Of a stretch of 64,000 bases of DNA, positions 1 to 8,124 are shown in pieces. Below the pieces are notes generated by a model. That model searched no databases. It had not been told where the DNA came from and saw only the letters and a list, made by a program, of their open reading frames with translations. Numbering within the stretch: the stretch's first letter is position 1; every line of letters starts with the position of its first letter. Origin of the DNA: Sphingobium sp. TCM1 (lineage in GTDB: Bacteria; Pseudomonadota; Alphaproteobacteria; Sphingomonadales; Sphingomonadaceae); NCBI RefSeq assembly GCF_001650725.1, contig NZ_LXVX01000012.1, positions 372,001 to 436,000 of the forward strand. The letters are read 5' to 3'. Both the position numbers and the translations under genes were made by a program.

Positions 1-561
1 CTGGTGGGCGCCCATGGCCTGGAACTCCCCGCGCCCAAGGGCGGGGTGATCCCCGATCGCTCCTCGCTCAGCCAGGAGGATTATGAGAATATGGGTCGGG
101 TCGGCGAAATGATCTCCGGCCATGAACGGCGCGCGATGGAAGCGGAACGGGAGACGATCGACCGCTATGTCGCGGCGTTCCTGTCGGCGCATGTCGGCGA
201 ACTGGTGAAGGCGCGGATCACCGGGGTGCAGAATTTCGGCTTCTTCGCCACGGTCGAGGGGCTGGGCGGCGACGGGCTGGTGCCGGTGTCGACGCTGGGT
301 GCGGAGCGATTTTTCTATGACGAGGCGGGCCGGGCGCTGGAGGGCGTGGAGAGCGGCGATCGCTACACCGTCGGCCAGCGGCTGGAGTTACGGCTGGCGG
401 AGGCGGACCCGATCAATGGCGCGCTGCGCTTCGAACTGCCCGATGCGCCTAGCCCGCGCGGAGGACCGATGAAGCGGGATCGCACGCGGCCGGGGATCAA
501 GCGCGGGCGGCCCGCCAATATCCGGCATATCGGGGCGAAGCGGGGGAAGCATAAAAGATAG
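1..561 (+). CDS. rnr: Ribonuclease R, C-terminal part (partial at window edge)
   Basis: The reading frame is already open at base 1, so only the last ~186 residues are present. RNase R is a processive 3'-5' exoribonuclease that degrades structured RNA. The visible part begins at the end of the catalytic RNB domain: a Met-rich stretch is followed by the helix with ERETIDRY that normally joins RNB to the S1 domain. An S1 RNA-binding domain follows (about residues 65-145: ARITGVQNFGFF, GLVPVSTL, LRLAEADP). The tail is basic and Arg/Lys/Gly-rich (RTRPGIKRGRP, KRGKHKR), typical of RNase R. The stop is TAG at 559-561. The catalytic core lies upstream of the window, so activity cannot be judged here. 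RNase II/VacB is the alternative name of the same family. Confidence 0.85.
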   Translation: MVGAHGLELPAPKGGVIPDRSSLSQEDYENMGRVGEMISGHERRAMEAERETIDRYVAAFLSAHVGELVKARITGVQNFGFFATVEGLGGDGLVPVSTLGAERFFYDEAGRALEGVESGDRYTVGQRLELRLAEADPINGALRFELPDAPSPRGGPMKRDRTRPGIKRGRPANIRHIGAKRGKHKR

Positions 562-582
562 AAGCCCGCCCTAACCCTTGCC

Positions 583-669
583 GTCATTCCCGCGAAAGCG
601 GGAACCGATCTCCGCCATCGCACCAAGCAGAACGCTCAGGAGATGGATAGCCGCCTCCGCGGGGAAGGC
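583..669. repeat. REP-like imperfect inverted repeat, copy 1
   Basis: The left arm starts GTCATTCCCGCGAAAGCGGG and the right arm is its approximate reverse complement (...CCGCGGGGAAGGC), giving an ~87-bp element that can fold into one long hairpin. A second copy lies at 9145-9233. The GTCATTCCCGCGAAAGCGGG core is a known type of dispersed intergenic repeat in sphingomonads and other proteobacteria. It sits between the convergent 3' ends of rnr and the UspA gene. Confidence 0.7.
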
Positions 670-682
670 CGCTTCCAAAAAT

Positions 683-1138
683 TCAGCTCAGCCGGTCGAT
701 CGCGTCGGCGTCCAGGCCGCCCGGGATGATCATGATCGGGCAGGGCAGCTTGCCCGCGTCCGCGCCTGCGAAGTGGGTCACCAGCTTGCCCGGATTGCCG
801 CTGGCGGCTGCACCCAGCACCAGGGCGGCGACATCGTCCATTTCCTCCAGCGTCTTGCGCACGACCGCCACGGCTTCGCCCTGACGCACGGTGATGCTGG
901 GGCGGATGCCCGATTCGTCGGTCAGCGTGCCTGCGGCGCTGGTCACGAGCGCCTCGGCCCGTTGCAGCGCCTCATCCTCCATCGTCGCCTGTACGCCGCC
1001 CCACTGGACGAACTCCGCCGGCGGGATCAGCGCCAGGATGCGGACCGCGCCGCCCGTCTTGGAGGCGCGCCGCGCGGCGAAGCGCAGCGCGGTTTCGGCC
1101 TCCGGCGATTCGTCCACGACAACCAGATATGTCCGCAC
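683..1138 (-). CDS. Universal stress protein (UspA family)
   Basis: A single UspA domain of 151 residues. It starts with the family's beta-strand/Asp pattern (YLVVVDESPEAETAL, residues 4-18) and has the C-terminal nucleotide-loop-like segment LVLGAAASGNPGKLVTHFAG followed by CPIMIIPGG. The G-2x-G-9x-G(S/T) ATP-binding motif is only approximate, so nucleotide binding is uncertain. Length fits a one-domain Usp. The start codon is GTG at 1138 with a weak upstream AAG. The gene is monocistronic, divergent from the E2 gene. Family members support stress survival in the cytoplasm; the specific trigger cannot be read from the sequence. Confidence 0.85.
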   Translation of the reverse strand: MRTYLVVVDESPEAETALRFAARRASKTGGAVRILALIPPAEFVQWGGVQATMEDEALQRAEALVTSAAGTLTDESGIRPSITVRQGEAVAVVRKTLEEMDDVAALVLGAAASGNPGKLVTHFAGADAGKLPCPIMIIPGGLDADAIDRLS

Positions 1139-1324
1139 TTCTTATCGCCCCCGCGTTGAACTGATGGCCCGGACGGTCGGGAAAAACACGCCAACGAACC
1201 AGTGAGGTGAAATGTGGGGGATAAATCCGGCTTCCGCAAGCGCTCGCTTGACCGATCCGGCGAATGGGTGGAAACGGGGCACCAAATGGCGCGTGCCGCA
1301 TAATCAAGAAGAGGCCCCGAACGC

Positions 1325-2617
1325 ATGAGCAAGACGATCCAGATGCCCGCTTTGTCCCCGACCATGGAGGAAGGGACGCTGGCCAAGTGGCTGGTCAAGG
1401 AGGGCGACACGGTGTCGTCGGGCGACCTGCTCGCGGAGATCGAAACCGACAAGGCGACGATGGAGTTCGAGGCGGTGGATGAAGGCGTGGTCGCCAAGAT
1501 CCTGGTCGCCGAAGGGTCCGAAGGCGTAAAGGTCGGCACCGTCATCGCCATCATCGCCGAAGAGGGTGAGGATGTTGCGGCCGCTGCCGCTGGTGGCGGC
1601 GCCCCCGCGCCGAAGGCCGACCCCATTCCCGCCAAGTCGGAAGCCGAGGCACCCGCGGCGAAGGCGGATGTGATCCCCGCCAAGGCGCCTCCCGCTGCGG
1701 CCGACAATCGCGTGAAGGCAAGCCCGCTGGCGCGCCGCCTGGCCGAGGCGAAGGGCGTCGACCTGTCGGCCGTGGCCGGCTCCGGTCCCAATGGCCGCGT
1801 CGTGAAGGCCGACCTTGAGGGCGCTGCTCCGGCGGCCAAGCCGGCTACGCCTGCCACCGCCGCGCCGGCTCCCGCGGCGTCTGCCTCCACGCCGGCTCCG
1901 GTCGCTGCCGCCGCGCAGGATTTCGGCATCCCGCACGAGGTCATCAAGCTCAGCGGTATGCGCAAGACGATCGCGCGCCGCCTGACCGAATCCAAGCAGC
2001 AGGTGCCGCACATCTACCTGACGGTGGACGTGCAGCTCGACAAGCTGCTGAAGCTGCGCAGCGAATTGAACGCCGGTCTGGCCAGCCGCAACGTCAAGCT
2101 GTCGGTCAACGACCTGCTGATCAAGGCGCTCGGCGTGGCGCTGATCCAGGTGCCCGAATGCAACGTGCAGTTCGCGGGCGACCAGATGCTTGCATTCAAA
2201 CGTGCCGACATCAGCGTCGCCGTGTCGATCCCCGGCGGCCTCATCACCCCGATCGTGACGGGCGCCGACAGCATGGGCGTGGCCGCGATCTCGACCGCGA
2301 TGAAGGATCTGGCCGCCCGCGCCAAGGACGGCAAGCTCGCGCCGCAGGAATATCAGGGCGGCACCGCATCGCTGTCCAACATGGGCATGTTCGGCATCAA
2401 GCAGTTCGAAGCGGTCATCAACCCGCCCCAGGGCATGATCATGGCGATCGGCGCGGGAGACCGTCGACCCTATGTGGTCGATGACTCGCTTCAGATCGCG
2501 ACCGTCATGTCGGCGACCGGCAGCTTCGACCATCGCGCGATCGACGGCGCCGATGGCGCCCGCCTGATGAAGGCGTTCAAGGAATTGGTCGAAAACCCGA
2601 TCGGTATGCTGGCCTGA
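1325..2617 (+). CDS. pdhC: Pyruvate dehydrogenase complex E2, dihydrolipoamide acetyltransferase
   Basis: E2 moves the acetyl group from E1 to CoA and forms the core of the complex. The 430-residue protein shows one N-terminal lipoyl domain (1-77) with the lipoylated lysine at K43 in [12 protein letters not shown]. An Ala/Pro-rich linker leads to an E3/E1-binding domain (~128-163, [17 protein letters not shown]...[11 protein letters not shown]). A second linker leads to the catalytic acetyltransferase domain (~207-430) with the terminal motif [16 protein letters not shown], catalytic H403 and D407. Domain order and size match alphaproteobacterial PdhC. E1 genes are not adjacent in this window. 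AAGAGG precedes the ATG. It overlaps the next gene by one base (TGATG) and is followed by lpd, so it is probably co-transcribed with them. Confidence 0.93.
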   Translation: MSKTIQMPALSPTMEEGTLAKWLVKEGDTVSSGDLLAEIETDKATMEFEAVDEGVVAKILVAEGSEGVKVGTVIAIIAEEGEDVAAAAAGGGAPAPKADPIPAKSEAEAPAAKADVIPAKAPPAAADNRVKASPLARRLAEAKGVDLSAVAGSGPNGRVVKADLEGAAPAAKPATPATAAPAPAASASTPAPVAAAAQDFGIPHEVIKLSGMRKTIARRLTESKQQVPHIYLTVDVQLDKLLKLRSELNAGLASRNVKLSVNDLLIKALGVALIQVPECNVQFAGDQMLAFKRADISVAVSIPGGLITPIVTGADSMGVAAISTAMKDLAARAKDGKLAPQEYQGGTASLSNMGMFGIKQFEAVINPPQGMIMAIGAGDRRPYVVDDSLQIATVMSATGSFDHRAIDGADGARLMKAFKELVENPIGMLA

Positions 2618-3033
2618 TGGCTGCGCCCGACGAGCAGCCGCCGGCCGAAAGCCCGGCGGTGCGCGTCATCGCCATGCCCGCCGATACCAATCCCCATGGG
2701 GATATTTTCGGCGGCTGGCTGATGAGCCTGATGGACTCGGCGGCCGGCTCCGTCGCGGCCCGCTACAGCCATGGCCGCGCCGTCACCATTGCGGTGGAGG
2801 GCATGTCCTTCCTGCGCCCGGTCATCGTCGGCGATGAGGTATCGGTGTTCGCAACCCTCAATTCCGTCGGGCGCACGTCGATGAAGATCGACGTAGAAGC
2901 ATGGCGCCGTGCGCGCCATGACGACCGCAGCTATCGTGTCACCCGCGCGACCTTCACCTTCGTGGCGATCGGAGAGGATCGCCAGCCCCGTTCCGTGCCG
3001 CCCCTCCCGACCCATTCCGGGCCGGCGGAATAA
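2617..3033 (+). CDS. Acyl-CoA thioesterase (hotdog fold, YciA-like)
   Basis: A 138-residue single hotdog-domain protein of the acyl-CoA hydrolase family. The N-terminal PADTNPHGDIFGGWLMSLMD is the signature of YciA/BFIT-type thioesterases: the HGDIFGGWLMSLMD segment carries the helix and the catalytic Asp of this fold. Downstream RAVTIAVEGMSFLRPVIVGDEV is the matching conserved strand. It would release free acid and CoA from acyl-CoA in the cytoplasm; chain-length preference cannot be told. The ATG overlaps the pdhC stop by one base and lpd begins 17 bases downstream, so it lies inside the E2-E3 operon. A role in adjusting the acetyl-CoA or free CoA pool is an inference from position. Confidence 0.85.
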   Translation: MAAPDEQPPAESPAVRVIAMPADTNPHGDIFGGWLMSLMDSAAGSVAARYSHGRAVTIAVEGMSFLRPVIVGDEVSVFATLNSVGRTSMKIDVEAWRRARHDDRSYRVTRATFTFVAIGEDRQPRSVPPLPTHSGPAE

Positions 3034-3050
3034 GACAAGAGAGACTGACC

Positions 3051-4466
3051 ATGGCTGAGAATTACGATGTCATCGTTCTGGGCTCCGGCCCCGGCGGCTA
3101 TGTCGCCGCGATCCGCGCCGCCCAGTTGGGGCTGAAGACCGCGATCGTCGAGCGCGAAAATCTGGGCGGCATCTGCCTCAACTGGGGCTGCATCCCCACC
3201 AAAGCGCTGCTGCGCTCCGCGGAAATCTTCCATTATATGCAGCACGCCAAGGATTATGGCCTGGCGGCCGAGAAGATCAGCGCCGATATAGAGGCGGTGG
3301 TGAAGCGCTCGCGCGGCGTCGCCAAGCAGCTCAATCAGGGCGTCACGCACCTGATGAAGAAAAACAAGATCAGCGTCCACATGGGCGACGGCAAGCTGAC
3401 CGGAAAGGGCAAGCTGAGCGTCACCAAGGATGGCAAGACCGAAGAACTGACGGCGAAGCACATCATCATCGCGACCGGCGCCCGCGCCCGCGATCTGCCG
3501 CAGCTCAAGGCCGACGGCAAGCGTGTATGGACCTATCGCCACGCCATGACGCCGCCGGAAATGCCGACGAAGCTGCTGGTCATCGGATCGGGCGCGATCG
3601 GAATCGAGTTCGCCAGCTTCTACAACGACATGGGCGCGGACGTGACCGTCGTGGAAATGATGGATCGCATCGTTCCCGTCGAGGACGCGGATGTCTCCGC
3701 CTTCCTTGAAAAGGCGGTGAAGAAGCAGGGCATGACCATCATGACCGGCGCCAAGATCGAGAAGATCGCGACCGGCGACAAGGGCGTGACCGCGACGATC
3801 AAGGGCAAGGACGGCAAGGATGTCACGGCCGAATACAGCCATGTCATCGTCGCCATCGGCATCGTCCCCAATGTCGAAAATCTGGGGCTGGAAGATGTCG
3901 GCATCGAGCCGGACCAGCGCTTCCACATCAAGACCGACGCCTATGGCCGGACCAATGTCGACGGCTTCTGGGCGATCGGCGACGTGACCGCGCCGCCATG
4001 GTTGGCGCACAAGGCGAGCCATGAGGGCGTGATCGTCGCCGAAGCCATCGCGCAGGCGCTGGGCAACAAGGATGTCCATCCCCATGCCATGGACGTGCGC
4101 AATATTCCGGGCTGCACCTATTGCCATCCGCAGATCGCGTCGGTCGGCTTGACCGAGGCTAAGGCCAAGGAGGCCGGCTATGAAGTGAAGGTCGGCATGT
4201 TCCCCTTCATCGGCAATGGCAAGGCGATCGCGCTGGGCGAGGCCGAAGGCTTCACCAAGACCGTGTTCGACGCCAAGACCGGCGAATTGCTGGGCGCCCA
4301 CATGATCGGTGCGGAAGTGACCGAGATGATCCAGGGTTATACCATCGGCAAGACGCTGGAGACGACCGAGGCGGAACTGATGCACACGGTCTTCCCGCAT
4401 CCGACGATTTCCGAATCGATGCACGAAAGCGTGCTCGCGGCCTATGGCCGTGCGCTTCATATCTGA
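3051..4466 (+). CDS. lpd: Dihydrolipoamide dehydrogenase (E3)
   Basis: E3 reoxidises dihydrolipoamide on E2, passing electrons through FAD and a disulfide to NAD+. The 471-residue protein has the FAD dinucleotide motif GSGPGG (11-16), the redox-active disulfide GGICLNWGCIPTK (C42, C47) and a second dinucleotide motif GSGAIGIEFASF for NAD. It also has the FAD-binding segment TNVDGFWAIGDV and a C-terminal interface domain with the catalytic HPHPTISE (His-Pro-His-Pro-T and the partner Glu). Length is normal for the family. It follows E2 and the thioesterase on the same strand with AAGAGAG upstream of the ATG. It most likely serves pyruvate dehydrogenase here, although E3 can be shared with other 2-oxoacid complexes. 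Confidence 0.95.
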   Translation: MAENYDVIVLGSGPGGYVAAIRAAQLGLKTAIVERENLGGICLNWGCIPTKALLRSAEIFHYMQHAKDYGLAAEKISADIEAVVKRSRGVAKQLNQGVTHLMKKNKISVHMGDGKLTGKGKLSVTKDGKTEELTAKHIIIATGARARDLPQLKADGKRVWTYRHAMTPPEMPTKLLVIGSGAIGIEFASFYNDMGADVTVVEMMDRIVPVEDADVSAFLEKAVKKQGMTIMTGAKIEKIATGDKGVTATIKGKDGKDVTAEYSHVIVAIGIVPNVENLGLEDVGIEPDQRFHIKTDAYGRTNVDGFWAIGDVTAPPWLAHKASHEGVIVAEAIAQALGNKDVHPHAMDVRNIPGCTYCHPQIASVGLTEAKAKEAGYEVKVGMFPFIGNGKAIALGEAEGFTKTVFDAKTGELLGAHMIGAEVTEMIQGYTIGKTLETTEAELMHTVFPHPTISESMHESVLAAYGRALHI

Positions 4467-5184
4467 TCGACGCATAACGCTGGTGAAAGGCGCGGGGGCT
4501 TTGGCTCTCGCGCTTTTTTGCGTGCTCGGGATCGCGCTGTTGCAGCGTGCGGGGTGGCTCGACGGACTGAACGCTGGGCTGATGATGGCCGCCGGCCAGG
4601 CGCGGGAGAGCGGTGCCGGGCAGTATGTCACCGTCCTGATGCGGATGGCGTCGGCGATCGGAGGGACCGTGGGGCGACTGCTGCTGCTGGCGCTGGTGCT
4701 GACGCCCCTGCTGTGGACCGGGCGGCGCACGGCGGCGCTGTGGCTGGCCACGACGATCGCGGGCGGGACCGTCCTCAACCTTTTGCTGAAGCAGGTCTTT
4801 GCCGCGCCCCGGCCGGACTTGCTGCCGCACCTGGACATCGTCCACACCTACAGCTTTCCCAGCGGCCACGCGGCGGGCAACATGATGGTCTTCGGCGCGC
4901 TGGCAATGCTGGCCGGGCGGCGCCGGGTCTATGGCGCGGCCGCCGCGATCATCGCGCTGATCGGGGTCAGCCGGGTGTGGCTGGGCGTCCATTGGCCCAG
5001 CGATGTAACCGCCGGCTGGATCGAGGGGCTGGGCTGGCTCGCCTTCTGTTCGGTCTGGCTACCAGCGGGGAGAGGGGAGGAGCAGCGCGCGACCGATGCC
5101 CTCATGCGGCGGCATCCCGTCGCGGGTGATGAAGCCATGGACCCAGAAGCTGTCGAAGGCCGTGGCGGCAGCGACCAAGGTTAG
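4444..5184 (+). CDS. PAP2-superfamily membrane phosphatase
   Basis: A 246-residue integral membrane protein with about six hydrophobic segments. It carries the three PAP2 signature parts: KQVFAAPRP (K-x6-RP type), SFPSGH and SRVWLGVHWPSD, which supply the catalytic histidines and phosphate-binding residues. The family dephosphorylates phosphatidate, undecaprenyl pyrophosphate or related lipid phosphates at the membrane; the substrate is not specified by sequence. The ATG lies 23 bases inside lpd, suggesting translational coupling, and a GTG at 4450 is an alternative. The last ~40 residues are hydrophilic and are encoded in DNA that also encodes the end of the opposite-strand DUF2142 gene (126-base antiparallel overlap). 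Confidence 0.85.
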   Translation: MAVRFISDRRITLVKGAGALALALFCVLGIALLQRAGWLDGLNAGLMMAAGQARESGAGQYVTVLMRMASAIGGTVGRLLLLALVLTPLLWTGRRTAALWLATTIAGGTVLNLLLKQVFAAPRPDLLPHLDIVHTYSFPSGHAAGNMMVFGALAMLAGRRRVYGAAAAIIALIGVSRVWLGVHWPSDVTAGWIEGLGWLAFCSVWLPAGRGEEQRATDALMRRHPVAGDEAMDPEAVEGRGGSDQG

Positions 5185-6588
5185 CGTTATGGCCGTCAGC
5201 AGGAGAAGACGCGGCGCGCCCCGCACCGGCTGATCGGGCGACAGGGCCAGCAATAGCAGCGGCAGGAGGGGCAGAAAGTAGCGCCCTTGTGTTCCCTGGA
5301 TATAGTCGGCGCCGAGCGGCGTTCCGGTCAGATACATGGCGGTTTCGACGAGCAGCGCCCCGCCCGCCGCGACCGCCAGCCACCAGAGCCGCTGGCCGAT
5401 GCCGAAGCGCGCGCCCGACCCGCTCGCCACGCCAGCGCCCAGCATCAGCGCAGCCAGCGGATAGGCGAGCAAGGGCAGCAGGATGGCGTTCCAGCCGAAG
5501 CGGCCGACGATCTGGAGCGCATAGACGGGCGCGCGCTCGATCACGCTGCTTGTCAGGATGCGCGCATAGGCCGCAGGATCGGCCACCATGATGGCGAGTT
5601 GATCGCGCAGCGGCGCGGTCATCATCGTTTCGCCGGTCTTGCGGGACTGGATATGATAGAGCGCCTGGCTGCCGCCGGAATAGTGCATCCAGCCGATGAA
5701 GGCGACCGCGCCCAGCGCCATTGCGCCCAGCATCAGCCATGGACGGCGATCGCCCGTCCAGCGCAGGCCTGCCGCTATCAGCGGCAGATAGACGCCCTTG
5801 CACAGCGCAAGCACCGGCGCGGTTACGACCAGCGCCGCCGATCGCGTCGGCGGGGCGCCCATGAAGCCGGTGCGTAGCGCCAGCGCGAGGCCGAGGAAGC
5901 CAAGACCGTTGATGACGGAATCGGGTGACAGCGAGCCGGTTTGATAGGCGAAGGTCGGAAGCAGCGCGGTCGCCAGCATGGCATTGCGGCCAAAGGGCAA
6001 CAGCGCGAGCGAAGCGATCAGCAACATCAGGCCCGTCACCGCATTGACCAGCCGCCCGACAAAGAAGGCGTCGATCCACGGCAGCGCCAGCGTCCGGCCG
6101 ATCGTCAGGCCCGCCGCGCCCGGTGCGTAGAGGCTGGGGGCATAGCTGGCGACATTGGGGAAGTCGGCGAAGGCCGTGCCGGCGCGCGCGGGATCGGCAG
6201 CGGCGCTGCGGGTCAACTGGTCGCGCTCGAACCGACGGGGCGTTGGCGGCACGTCGGTCGGAAAATCGACGGCGTGGATGTCGAGCGCCGCTCGCGGCAG
6301 GTCGGCGCCGATCGCCTCGCCGCGCTGCTCGGTCAGGATATTGCCCTGCGCCAGCGAGAGCGCCTTCATATAATGCTGATTCTCGTCGGGTGCCTGAAAG
6401 GGCGGCGTCACGATCGCGAAAAACAGGGTGGCCACGCAGACGATAGCCAGCAGCAGCTTTTCGACACCGCTCCAAGGCGCAGCGAACAGCATGTCCGCGC
6501 TGCCATATCGTCGCATCGATTGTCGTTCGTTCCGCATCGCCCGCCATGCCCAACAGGACGGTTCACGCCCAGCTTTTTCCGAGGCCAT
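5059..6588 (-). CDS. DUF2142-family polytopic membrane protein
   Basis: 509 residues with 10-12 predicted hydrophobic segments. An early PPFQAPDENQHYMKAL motif sits just after the first membrane segment, and a late QGRYFLPLLPLLLL motif matches the DUF2142 family, which looks like a GT-C-type membrane glycosyltransferase fold. Family members often lie with surface-polysaccharide genes; the function here is unknown. The annotated start lacks a good ribosome site, and Met codons at residues 18, 25 or 33 are possible true starts because the first membrane helix begins near residue 40. The 3' end overlaps the convergent PAP2 gene. Confidence 0.75.
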   Translation of the reverse strand: MASEKAGREPSCWAWRAMRNERQSMRRYGSADMLFAAPWSGVEKLLLAIVCVATLFFAIVTPPFQAPDENQHYMKALSLAQGNILTEQRGEAIGADLPRAALDIHAVDFPTDVPPTPRRFERDQLTRSAAADPARAGTAFADFPNVASYAPSLYAPGAAGLTIGRTLALPWIDAFFVGRLVNAVTGLMLLIASLALLPFGRNAMLATALLPTFAYQTGSLSPDSVINGLGFLGLALALRTGFMGAPPTRSAALVVTAPVLALCKGVYLPLIAAGLRWTGDRRPWLMLGAMALGAVAFIGWMHYSGGSQALYHIQSRKTGETMMTAPLRDQLAIMVADPAAYARILTSSVIERAPVYALQIVGRFGWNAILLPLLAYPLAALMLGAGVASGSGARFGIGQRLWWLAVAAGGALLVETAMYLTGTPLGADYIQGTQGRYFLPLLPLLLLALSPDQPVRGAPRLLLLTAITLTLVAAATAFDSFWVHGFITRDGMPPHEGIGRALLLPSPRW

Positions 6589-6648
6589 GCTATGCGCGCA
6601 GAGACTTAATATTTCGCGTCAGTTACCGGAAATTGCCGGCGTGCAGCT

Positions 6649-7584
6649 TCATTCGTCCACCACTTCCCGTTCGACCGGCGGGTGCAGGCGCAAGCGCGTG
6701 ACGCGGCGGCCGTCGCTGGCGACGATCTCCAGTTTCCAGCCGCTCGTCCCATGCTCGACGATCTCGCCGGGTTCCGGTACGCGGCCGGCGAGGACGAAGG
6801 CGAGGCCACCCAGCGTGTCGACATCTTCCTCGACATCGCCCAGCCGCTCGTCAATCTCCTCCGCGACATCATCCAGTTCCGCACGGGCGTCCGCTTCCCA
6901 GAGGCCGCCTTCCAGCGGCACGAGCATCGCTTCGGGCGCGTCGTCATGCTCATCCTCGACCTCGCCGACGATTTCCTCGACCAGATCCTCGAAGGTTAGC
7001 AGCCCTTCGGTCCCCGAATATTCGTCCAGCACGATGGCGAGATGGGTGCGCTTGGCGCGCATTTCGGCGAGCAGGTCGAGCGCACCCATGCTTTCGGGCA
7101 CGTAGAGCGGCTGGCGGATCAGCGGTTCCAGCGTATCGGGCACCGGCGCCTTTCCGGCGAGGATCGCGAAGGCATCGCGGATGTGGATCATGCCGACGAT
7201 GGTGTCGAGATTTTCACGATAGACCGGGATGCGACTATGACCCGCTTCGGCGAACAGGGCGGCAAGATCGGCGAAGCTCGCCTTCTCCTCGATCGCGATG
7301 ATGTCGGAGCGGGGTACCGCCACGTCGTCTACCGTATGTTCGGAAAAATGGAGCAGGTTGCGGACCATCTGGCGTTCGATCGCCGACAGGTCGCCCTTGG
7401 CCGGCGGGTTCTCGTCCTGCTCGTCCTCGTCATATTCGTCGAGCGCTTCCTCCAGCTCCTTCCGGAGGCTGGTTTCCTCACCCTCGCCGAACAAGAGCGA
7501 CTTGATGCCGCTCCATAAGCCGCCCTCGTTGCTACTGTCCGCTTCTTTCGAAGAGGCGCTGTCCTTCGGGCTGCCTTCAGCCAT
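6649..7584 (-). CDS. corC: CorC/HlyC-type CBS-domain protein
   Basis: 311 residues. An acidic N-terminal segment (EALDEYDEDEQDE) precedes two CBS domains (about 75-200; VPRSDIIAIEEKASF, GHSRIPVYRENLDTIVGMIHIRD, LVEEIVGEVEDEHD). A CorC_HlyC transporter-associated domain follows (~215-305; DARAELDDVAEEIDERLG, DTLGGLAFVLAGRVPEPGE). There is no membrane domain, so it is the soluble CorC/TlyC type tied to Mg2+/Co2+ efflux or membrane stress. It sits 8 bases downstream of ybeY in the conserved phoH-ybeY-corC operon. In many proteobacteria lnt follows corC; here the next gene is the DUF2142 protein instead. Confidence 0.87.
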   Translation of the reverse strand: MAEGSPKDSASSKEADSSNEGGLWSGIKSLLFGEGEETSLRKELEEALDEYDEDEQDENPPAKGDLSAIERQMVRNLLHFSEHTVDDVAVPRSDIIAIEEKASFADLAALFAEAGHSRIPVYRENLDTIVGMIHIRDAFAILAGKAPVPDTLEPLIRQPLYVPESMGALDLLAEMRAKRTHLAIVLDEYSGTEGLLTFEDLVEEIVGEVEDEHDDAPEAMLVPLEGGLWEADARAELDDVAEEIDERLGDVEEDVDTLGGLAFVLAGRVPEPGEIVEHGTSGWKLEIVASDGRRVTRLRLHPPVEREVVDE

Positions 7585-7592
7585 ATTTCTAC

Positions 7593-8105
7593 TCAGTCCC
7601 CTGTTACGCGGTCCCCGTAGGGATCGGAAAGGCCCATGCTGAGGAGCGCGGCAATCTCCAGCGCTTCCATCGCTTCGGCTTCATTGTCGTCCATATGATC
7701 ATATCCAAGCAAATGAAAAGTCCCATGAACAATCAGATGCGTGGCATGATCGGCAACCGATATGCCCTTTTCTGCGGCCTCTGCGGCGCAAACGCCTTCG
7801 GCCAGCACGATATCGCCCAGCAGCACTTCGCCATCATCGGTGTTGCCGGTGACTTCCAGCAGATCGTCCTGCACCATCGGGAAGGACAGGACGTTGGTCG
7901 GCTTGTCCTTGTCCCGATAGGCGCGATTGAGGGCGTGCACCTCCTCGTCGGTGGTCAGCTTGACCGCCACCTCGTACAGCGCTTCGTCCGTCGCGAAAGC
8001 GGCATAGGGGCTGTGCGCGATGGCGGTGACGACGGCACGCTGGGCCAGCAGGTCCCAGTCGATGCCGGGCCAGCCTTCTTCATGGAGGACGGCGACTTCA
8101 ATCAT
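7593..8105 (-). CDS. ybeY: Endoribonuclease YbeY (16S rRNA maturation)
   Basis: YbeY is a zinc-dependent single-strand endoribonuclease acting in 16S rRNA 3'-end maturation and ribosome quality control. The 170-residue protein has the metal-binding signature HLIVHGTFHLLGYDH near residues 125-140 (H-G-x-x-H-L-x-G-Y-D-H) and the upstream TNVLSFP motif (KPTNVLSFP). Length is typical. It lies between phoH and corC on the minus strand, the usual arrangement, with a 19-base gap to phoH, so they are expected to be co-transcribed. Confidence 0.93.
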   Translation of the reverse strand: MIEVAVLHEEGWPGIDWDLLAQRAVVTAIAHSPYAAFATDEALYEVAVKLTTDEEVHALNRAYRDKDKPTNVLSFPMVQDDLLEVTGNTDDGEVLLGDIVLAEGVCAAEAAEKGISVADHATHLIVHGTFHLLGYDHMDDNEAEAMEALEIAALLSMGLSDPYGDRVTGD

Positions 8106-8124
8106 TCAGACATCTTTCCATTTA

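Noticed and set aside
2931..4847. 638-codon minus-strand frame over lpd and the PAP2 gene
   Set aside because: Shadow of lpd; no family motif and atypical composition (many His/Asp/Gly), while the plus-strand frame gives a complete lpd.
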